Of a DNA stretch of 9,135 bases, positions 5,531 to 9,135 are shown piece after piece. How positions within the stretch are numbered: position 1 is the stretch's first letter; each line of letters begins with the position of its first letter. The translations under genes were made by a program, and so were the position numbers. Location of the stretch: contig UROZ01000079.1 of NCBI GenBank assembly GCA_900549655.1, forward strand, positions 1 through 9,135, written 5' to 3'. This DNA comes from an uncultured Collinsella sp. (GTDB lineage Bacteria; Actinomycetota; Coriobacteriia; Coriobacteriales; Coriobacteriaceae). The notes beneath the pieces were generated by a model, which saw nothing but the letters and a program-made list of their open reading frames with translations, was not told the DNA's origin and made no database searches.

Positions 5531-7630
5531 TTAGGCGTTCTTGCTCATGACCTCGTCCACGATGGACTTGGGCGCGGGCTCATAAGAGTCGAACTGCATC
5601 GTGTAGGATGCACGGCCCTGGGTCTGGGAGCGAAGGTCGGTAGCGTAACCGAACATCTCGCCCAGCGGCACCTTGGCACGGATGAGCTTGCTGTTCTTGC
5701 GATCCTCCATGCCCTCGATCTTGCCGCGGCGACCGGAGAGGTTGCCCATAACGTCGCCCATGTACTGCTCGGGGGTCTCGACCTCGACAGCCATGATCGG
5801 CTCGAGCAGCTGCGGGTCGGACTTCTTGAGGGCGTCCTTGATAGCCATGGAACCGGCGATCTTGAAGGCGGCCTCGGAGGAGTCGACCTCGTGGTAAGAA
5901 CCGTCGAACAGGGTGACCTTGACGTCGAGGACCGGGAAGCCGGCGATAACACCGGTGTTCAGGGCCTCCTGGATGCCCTTGTCGATGGACGGGATGTACT
6001 CCTTGGGCACGACGCCGCCGACGATAGCGTTGACGAACTCGTAGCCGAAGCCCTCCTCCATCTTCTCGAGCTTGATGACGGCATGGCCGTACTGACCGCG
6101 ACCGCCGGACTGACGGACGAACTTGCCCTCAGCCTTCTCGACGTCGTGACCAGCGGTCTCGCGGTAGGCAACCTGGGGCTTACCAACGTTAGCGTCAACC
6201 TTGAACTCACGGAGCAGACGGTCGACGATGATCTCGAGGTGCAGCTCGCCCATGCCGGCGATGATGGTCTGGCCGGTCTCGTGGTTGGTGGACACCTGGA
6301 AGGTCGGGTCCTCCTCGGCGAGCTTGGTCAGAGCCAGGGACATCTTGTCCTGCTCGGCCTTGGTCTTGGGCTCGATGGCAACGTCGATAACGGGCTTAGC
6401 GAACTCGATCTTCTCGAGGACGATCTCCTTGCCCTCTTCGCACAGGGTGTCACCGGTGGTGGAGTTCTTGAAGCCGACGCAAGCGACGATGTCACCGGCG
6501 GCAGCGTCGTCACGGTCGATACGCTCGGCGGCGTTCATCTCGAGGATGCGGCCGAGGCGCTCGCGCTGACCGTTGGAAGCGTTGACAACGTAGGAGCCGG
6601 ACTCGGCGCGGCCGGAGTAAACGCGGACGTAGGTGAGCTTACCGACGAACGGGTCGGTCATGATCTTGAAGACCAGGCCGGAGAAGGGCTCGTCGAAGGA
6701 AGGATGACGCTGGATCTCCTCGCCGGTGTCCGGATCGGTACCGGTGACGGCCTCAACGTCGAGCGGGCTGGGCAGGTAGTCGACGACAGCGTCGAGCAGC
6801 TCCTGAACGCCCTTGTTCTTGTAGGCGGAGCCCACGAAGACGAGGTTGAGCTCGTTGGCCAGAACGCCCTTGCGCAGAGCAGCCTTGAGCTCCTCGACGG
6901 TGAAGTCCTCCTCCATGAGGATCTTCTCCATGAGCTCGTCGTCAAAGCTGGCAGCAGCGTCAAGGAGCTCCTCGCGCTTGGTGGCAGCGATGTCGGCGAA
7001 CTCAGCCGGGATCTCGTCCATCGGCTCGGGGTAGGTCATACCCTTCTCGTCGGCCTTGAAGTCCCATGCAGTCATGGTGACCAGGTCGATGACGCCCCAG
7101 AAGTTGTCCTCGGCGCCCATCGGGACCTGAGCGGCCACGGCGTTAGCGTCGAGACGATCCTTCATGGTCTCGATAGCGTTGAAGAAGTCAGCGCCCACGC
7201 GGTCATACTTATTGATGAAGGCGATGCGGGGGACGTTGAAGGTAGAAGCCTGACGCCAAACGGTCTCAGACTGGGGCTGAACGCCGGCAACGGCGTCGAA
7301 GACGGCGACAGCGCCATCGAGGACGCGCAGGCAGCGCTCGACCTCGGCGGTGAAGTCAACGTGGCCCGGGGTATCGATGATCTGGATGCGGTAGTCCTTA
7401 CCGTCCTTGTTCCAGAAGCACGTGGTAGCAGCGGAGGTAATGGTTACGCCGCGCTCCTGCTCCTGAACCATCCAGTCCATGGTGGCAGCGCCCTCATGGA
7501 CCTCACCGATCTTGTGGGTCTTACCGGTGTAGTAAAGAATACGCTCGGTCGTGGTGGTCTTACCGGCATCGATGTGGGCCATGATGCCGATGTTACGGGT
7601 ATCGGAAAGCTTGTACTTAGGCTTAGCCAT
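5531..7630 (-). CDS. fusA: Translation elongation factor G
   Basis: This 699-residue GTPase drives translocation of tRNA and mRNA on the ribosome and helps recycle ribosomes. The G domain shows AHIDAGKTT (residues 18-26), switch I ERGVTITSAATT (59-70), DTPGH (86-90) and NKYD (140-143, usually NKMD). Domain II follows roughly from 290, domain III from about 405, domain IV (with GGVVPKEYIPSIDKGIQEA) up to about 605, and domain V (LEPIMAVEVETPEQYMGDV) to the end. Length is normal (E. coli 704). ATG at 7628-7630 has AAGGAAC upstream. It lies 19 nt after rpsG and 60 nt before rpsJ, in the standard str operon order minus tuf. The unusual Tyr in the NKxD box still fits the consensus. Confidence 0.98.
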   Translation of the reverse strand: MAKPKYKLSDTRNIGIMAHIDAGKTTTTERILYYTGKTHKIGEVHEGAATMDWMVQEQERGVTITSAATTCFWNKDGKDYRIQIIDTPGHVDFTAEVERCLRVLDGAVAVFDAVAGVQPQSETVWRQASTFNVPRIAFINKYDRVGADFFNAIETMKDRLDANAVAAQVPMGAEDNFWGVIDLVTMTAWDFKADEKGMTYPEPMDEIPAEFADIAATKREELLDAAASFDDELMEKILMEEDFTVEELKAALRKGVLANELNLVFVGSAYKNKGVQELLDAVVDYLPSPLDVEAVTGTDPDTGEEIQRHPSFDEPFSGLVFKIMTDPFVGKLTYVRVYSGRAESGSYVVNASNGQRERLGRILEMNAAERIDRDDAAAGDIVACVGFKNSTTGDTLCEEGKEIVLEKIEFAKPVIDVAIEPKTKAEQDKMSLALTKLAEEDPTFQVSTNHETGQTIIAGMGELHLEIIVDRLLREFKVDANVGKPQVAYRETAGHDVEKAEGKFVRQSGGRGQYGHAVIKLEKMEEGFGYEFVNAIVGGVVPKEYIPSIDKGIQEALNTGVIAGFPVLDVKVTLFDGSYHEVDSSEAAFKIAGSMAIKDALKKSDPQLLEPIMAVEVETPEQYMGDVMGNLSGRRGKIEGMEDRKNSKLIRAKVPLGEMFGYATDLRSQTQGRASYTMQFDSYEPAPKSIVDEVMSKNA

Positions 7631-7649
7631 GTTAGTTCCTTACCTTAAC

Positions 7650-8123
7650 TTACCAACGATAGTGAGAGAACGCGCGGTTGGCCTCGGCCATCTTGAAGAC
7701 GTCCTCACGCTTCTTGACGGAAGCGCCCAGGCCGTTGGAGGCGTCGAGGATCTCGTTGGCGAGACGCTCGGCCATGGTCTTCTCCTTGCGAGCGCGGGAG
7801 AAGTTGACGATCCAGCGGATACCCAGAGCGGTGGAACGACGGGAGTTGACCTCCATCGGGACCTGATAGGTAGCGCCACCGACACGCTTGGGCTTAACCT
7901 CGAGCGTGGGCTTGACGTTGTCCATAGCCTTCTTGAAGGTAGCAAGAGCGTCGCCACCCTCGGACTTCTCGGCAACGATCTCGAAAGCGGTGTAAACGAT
8001 GCGCTCAGCGGTGGCCTTCTTGCCGTCAAGAAGGACCTTGTTGATGAGCTGAGTCACCAGGCGGTTGTTGTAAACGGCGTCAGGCTGAACCTCACGACGA
8101 TTAGCTGCTGCACGACGCGGCAT
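7650..8123 (-). CDS. rpsG: 30S ribosomal protein S7
   Basis: This 157-residue S7 is a primary 16S rRNA binder that nucleates assembly of the 30S head. Family features are the N-terminal MPRRAAANRREVQPD, LINKVLLDGKKATAERIVY, KPKRVGGATYQVPMEV (the rRNA-binding beta ribbon), the conserved RWIV and KTMAERLANEI helices, and the C-terminal KREDVFKMAEANRAFSHYRW. Length matches the family (about 156). ATG at 8121-8123 has the Shine-Dalgarno AAGGAG close upstream. A structured 73-nt spacer separates it from rpsL, and fusA follows after 19 nt. In E. coli S7 represses its own operon by binding the rpsL-rpsG spacer; the hairpin described separately could serve this here. Confidence 0.98.
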   Translation of the reverse strand: MPRRAAANRREVQPDAVYNNRLVTQLINKVLLDGKKATAERIVYTAFEIVAEKSEGGDALATFKKAMDNVKPTLEVKPKRVGGATYQVPMEVNSRRSTALGIRWIVNFSRARKEKTMAERLANEILDASNGLGASVKKREDVFKMAEANRAFSHYRW

Positions 8124-8145
8124 GTGAAATCTCCTTAAGTGTCTA

Positions 8146-8171
8146 CCGTGCGGCGCTTAGGCGGCACACGG
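8146..8171 (-). promoter_or_regulatory. Hairpin in rpsL-rpsG spacer, candidate S7 translational operator
   Basis: On the mRNA strand the arms CCGUGUG and CGCACGG pair (7 bp with one U-G). After a C-C mismatch, CGC and GCG pair around a CUAA tetraloop, giving 10 bp in all. It lies 22 nt upstream of the rpsG ATG. E. coli S7 binds a structured site in the same spacer. The hairpin is seen; its role is inferred. Confidence 0.5.
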
Positions 8172-8196
8172 CGAAAGTATCAAAACGTTATCTGGC

Positions 8197-8574
8197 TTAT
8201 TTAGCCTTGGGGCGCTTAGCACCGTACTTGGAACGGGCCTGCATACGGTTCTGGACCGGAGCAGCGTCGTAGGCGCCACGGATGACGTGATAACGGACAC
8301 CAGGGAGGTCACGGACACGACCACCGCGGACGAGCACGATGGAGTGCTCCTGCAGGTTGTGGCCCTCACCCGGGATGTAAGCAGTAACTTCGATGCCGTT
8401 GACAAGGCGAACACGGGCAACCTTACGAAGAGCCGAGTTCGGCTTCTTGGGGCTCGTGGTGAAGACACGGGTGCACACGCCGCGCTTCTGGGAGTTGTGC
8501 TGCAGAGCAGCGTTCTTGGACTTCTTGGGCACGGAACGACGGCCCTGGCGAACCAGCTGGTTAATAGTAGGCAA
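8197..8574 (-). CDS. rpsL: 30S ribosomal protein S12
   Basis: This 125-residue S12 sits in the decoding centre and controls accuracy. Family features are MPTINQLVRQGR, QKRGVCTRVFTTSPKKPNSALRKVARVRL, AYIPGEGHNLQEHSIVLVRGGRV, DLPGVRYHVIRG and the C-terminal ARSKYGAKRP. Residue 43 is the usual Lys (SPKKPN). Residue 88 is Arg (GGRVRDLPG) where Lys is usual, a position linked to streptomycin resistance. The start is TTG at 8572-8574 with the Shine-Dalgarno GAAGGAG (8581-8587) 6 nt upstream; it reproduces the canonical N-terminus and no ATG is nearby. It is the first gene of the str operon, preceded by a good promoter with a leader of about 85 nt. Confidence 0.98.
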   Translation of the reverse strand: MPTINQLVRQGRRSVPKKSKNAALQHNSQKRGVCTRVFTTSPKKPNSALRKVARVRLVNGIEVTAYIPGEGHNLQEHSIVLVRGGRVRDLPGVRYHVIRGAYDAAPVQNRMQARSKYGAKRPKAK

Positions 8575-8666
8575 AGCGTACTCCTTCTCGAATGATTCCA
8601 GCTTTCTGTAAAGTGCAACGGCTTGAATCGAGGGGTCAGCATCCCCCTACGAAACACGCAGTTCGA

Positions 8667-8722
8667 TAGGATACGTGGCGTTAGCTGTATCGTCAACAGA
8701 CCACGCCGCCGGGCGTATCCTA
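8667..8722. repeat. 9-bp inverted repeat bracketing the rpsL promoter
   Basis: TAGGATACG at 8667-8675 and its exact reverse complement CGTATCCTA at 8714-8722 are 38 bp apart. One arm contains the -10 hexamer and the other lies upstream of the -35. It may be a paired regulator site, or it may be chance. Confidence 0.45.
8668..8696 (-). promoter_or_regulatory. str operon (rpsL) sigma-70-type promoter
   Basis: The minus strand shows -35 TTGACG (8691-8696), a 17-bp spacer and -10 TATCCT (8668-8673). Transcription would begin near 8661, leaving a leader of about 85 nt before the rpsL TTG. The -10 lies inside one arm of a 9-bp inverted repeat. This is the best promoter match in the window. Confidence 0.75.
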
Positions 8723-8751
8723 AAATAGCCACATTTCCGCAAAGCCTACAC

Positions 8752-8787
8752 AAAAGGAATCCCCTTCTGTGCGCAGGAGCGGATTCC
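8752..8787 (-). terminator. Second terminator-like hairpin upstream of the rpsL promoter
   Basis: The arms GGAATCC (8781-8787 on the message) and GGATTCC (8756-8762) form a perfect 7-bp stem around an 18-nt loop that can pair partly inside. On the minus strand it is followed by TTTTGTG. It ends about 55 bp before the rpsL -35. It could back up the terminator at 8870-8903 or end a short untranslated RNA. Confidence 0.5.
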
Positions 8788-8869
8788 CGGGTCGGGCGAC
8801 CCATCAGGATCTTGCCGCATACTTCCGAAATTCAGACGAATATCGCTCGCTTTAACCGCCCATTTACCG

Positions 8870-8903
8870 CAAAAGAGGCCGCTTCCCCTAGTAGGAAGCG
8901 ACC
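8870..8903 (-). terminator. Terminator of the right-edge gene
   Basis: A 7-bp perfect stem (CGCTTCC 8880-8886 with GGAAGCG 8894-8900) and a 7-nt loop extend by two more pairs past one mismatch. On the minus strand the stem is followed by TCTTTTGC, a modest U-tract. It begins 7 nt after the stop codon at 8911, so it fits as the end of that gene's transcript. Confidence 0.75.
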
Positions 8904-8910
8904 CCAAATC

Positions 8911-9135
8911 TTACGAATAGACGATGGTAAAGGGCTCTTTCGTTTCGGTCTCCCCTGTTGATGTATACCTCACAATTTCAAGGGTTACCGAGACAACTTG
9001 ATCGACATCAATCAACTTCGTTGGCACCCAGATGTTCTCTCCGCTATTGCGCCCATAAGAAAAATATAAGTTGAACACCCCTGCGTCGTCATCTTCGATA
9101 ATCTGCTCCGATCCATCCTTGTAGCTGACGGTCAG
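8911..9135 (-). CDS. Unrecognised protein, C-terminal 74 residues, cut by window edge
   Basis: An open frame enters from the right edge and ends at TAA 8911-8913. The visible tail starts LTVSYKDGSEQII and includes FNLYFSYGRN, then WVPTKLIDVDQVVSVTLEIVRY, and ends EPFTIVYS. Alternating hydrophobic and polar residues, aromatic strands and many Thr/Val/Ile suggest an all-beta domain, as in the extracytoplasmic part of a membrane-anchored or secreted protein. The IDVDQVVSVTLE stretch loosely resembles C-terminal domains of DUF4179-type anti-sigma-like proteins, but this is only a guess. Codon use looks more AT-rich than in the neighbouring ribosomal genes. A terminator directly follows the stop, which supports a real gene end. 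No N-terminal region is available to judge membrane segments or function. Confidence 0.72.
   Translation of the reverse strand: MTVSYKDGSEQIIEDDDAGVFNLYFSYGRNSGENIWVPTKLIDVDQVVSVTLEIVRYTSTGETETKEPFTIVYS

Larger units (their letters stand above)
8575..8910. other. Intergenic region upstream of rpsL
   Basis: These 336 bp hold, from right to left on the minus strand, the terminator of the edge gene, an unexplained stretch of about 80 nt (8788-8869) with a GGGTC/GACCC hairpin, a second terminator-like hairpin, the rpsL promoter and the rpsL leader. I found no convincing gene. A 24-codon frame (8746-8820, minus) has only a poorly spaced ribosome site. Confidence 0.7.

Noticed and set aside
5261..7648. 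A 795-codon open frame on the plus strand, antisense to fusA and rpsJ
   Set aside because: It mirrors the fusA codons: heavy use of GAC, GAG and CTC leaves the opposite strand free of stops. Its translation is low-complexity Leu/Gly/Asp/Val-rich with no recognisable motif, and EF-G is unambiguous on the other strand.
8157..8804. A 215-codon minus-strand frame covering rpsL and its promoter
   Set aside because: It overlaps rpsL in another frame, runs through the promoter and leader, and its Ser/Arg/Thr-rich tail is the typical out-of-frame reading of S12.
8746..8820. A 24-codon minus-strand frame starting with ATG, possible leader peptide
   Set aside because: The only Shine-Dalgarno-like bases (GGAAG) end one base before the ATG, too close to work, and the frame runs through the hairpin at 8756-8787. 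There is not enough evidence to call it a gene.
8623..8961. A 112-codon plus-strand frame in the rpsL upstream region
   Set aside because: It runs through the rpsL promoter, two terminator hairpins and the end of the edge gene, and has no ribosome binding site.

Overview
The window fits a high-GC Gram-positive bacterium. The gene content and order suggest class Coriobacteriia, possibly a Collinsella or Olsenella relative. I infer this from the GC-rich codons, a Firmicutes-like fab operon order with FabK as enoyl reductase, the style of the ribosomal proteins and two TTG starts. Nothing in the window proves the taxon.

Left half (1-4093, minus strand): a type II fatty acid synthesis operon, transcribed right to left as fabH, acpP, fabK, fabD, fabG, fabF. 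The genes are tightly packed: acpP/fabK abut, fabK/fabD overlap by 13 nt and the other gaps are 30-51 nt. The operon runs off the left edge inside fabF. In related clusters the next genes are accB, fabZ and accC/D/A. FabD and FabH make and use malonyl-ACP, ACP carries the chain, FabF elongates, FabG reduces the keto group and FabK does the final enoyl reduction.

Centre (4094-5160): fabH diverges from a plus-strand biotin protein ligase gene (birA). The ligase has no DNA-binding domain. Its expected target is the biotin carrier AccB of acetyl-CoA carboxylase, which feeds the fab pathway. The intergenic region holds two nearly identical 18-bp imperfect palindromes 48 bp apart. They look like operators, but no regulator gene is visible. 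birA converges on rpsJ, and a strong terminator between them has its U-tract on the rpsJ side.

Right half (5162-8574, minus strand): the str operon rpsL-rpsG-fusA, followed directly by rpsJ and then the terminator. There is no tuf, and the rest of the S10 operon does not follow. A good promoter precedes rpsL. A structured rpsL-rpsG spacer sits where E. coli has the S7 translational operator.

Right edge (8575-9135): the rpsL promoter and leader, two terminator-like hairpins, and the 3' end of an unrecognised minus-strand gene.

Most of the window is core housekeeping. The points most worth following up are the paired palindromes, the rpsL-rpsG hairpin, the isolated rpsJ, and arginine at S12 position 88.
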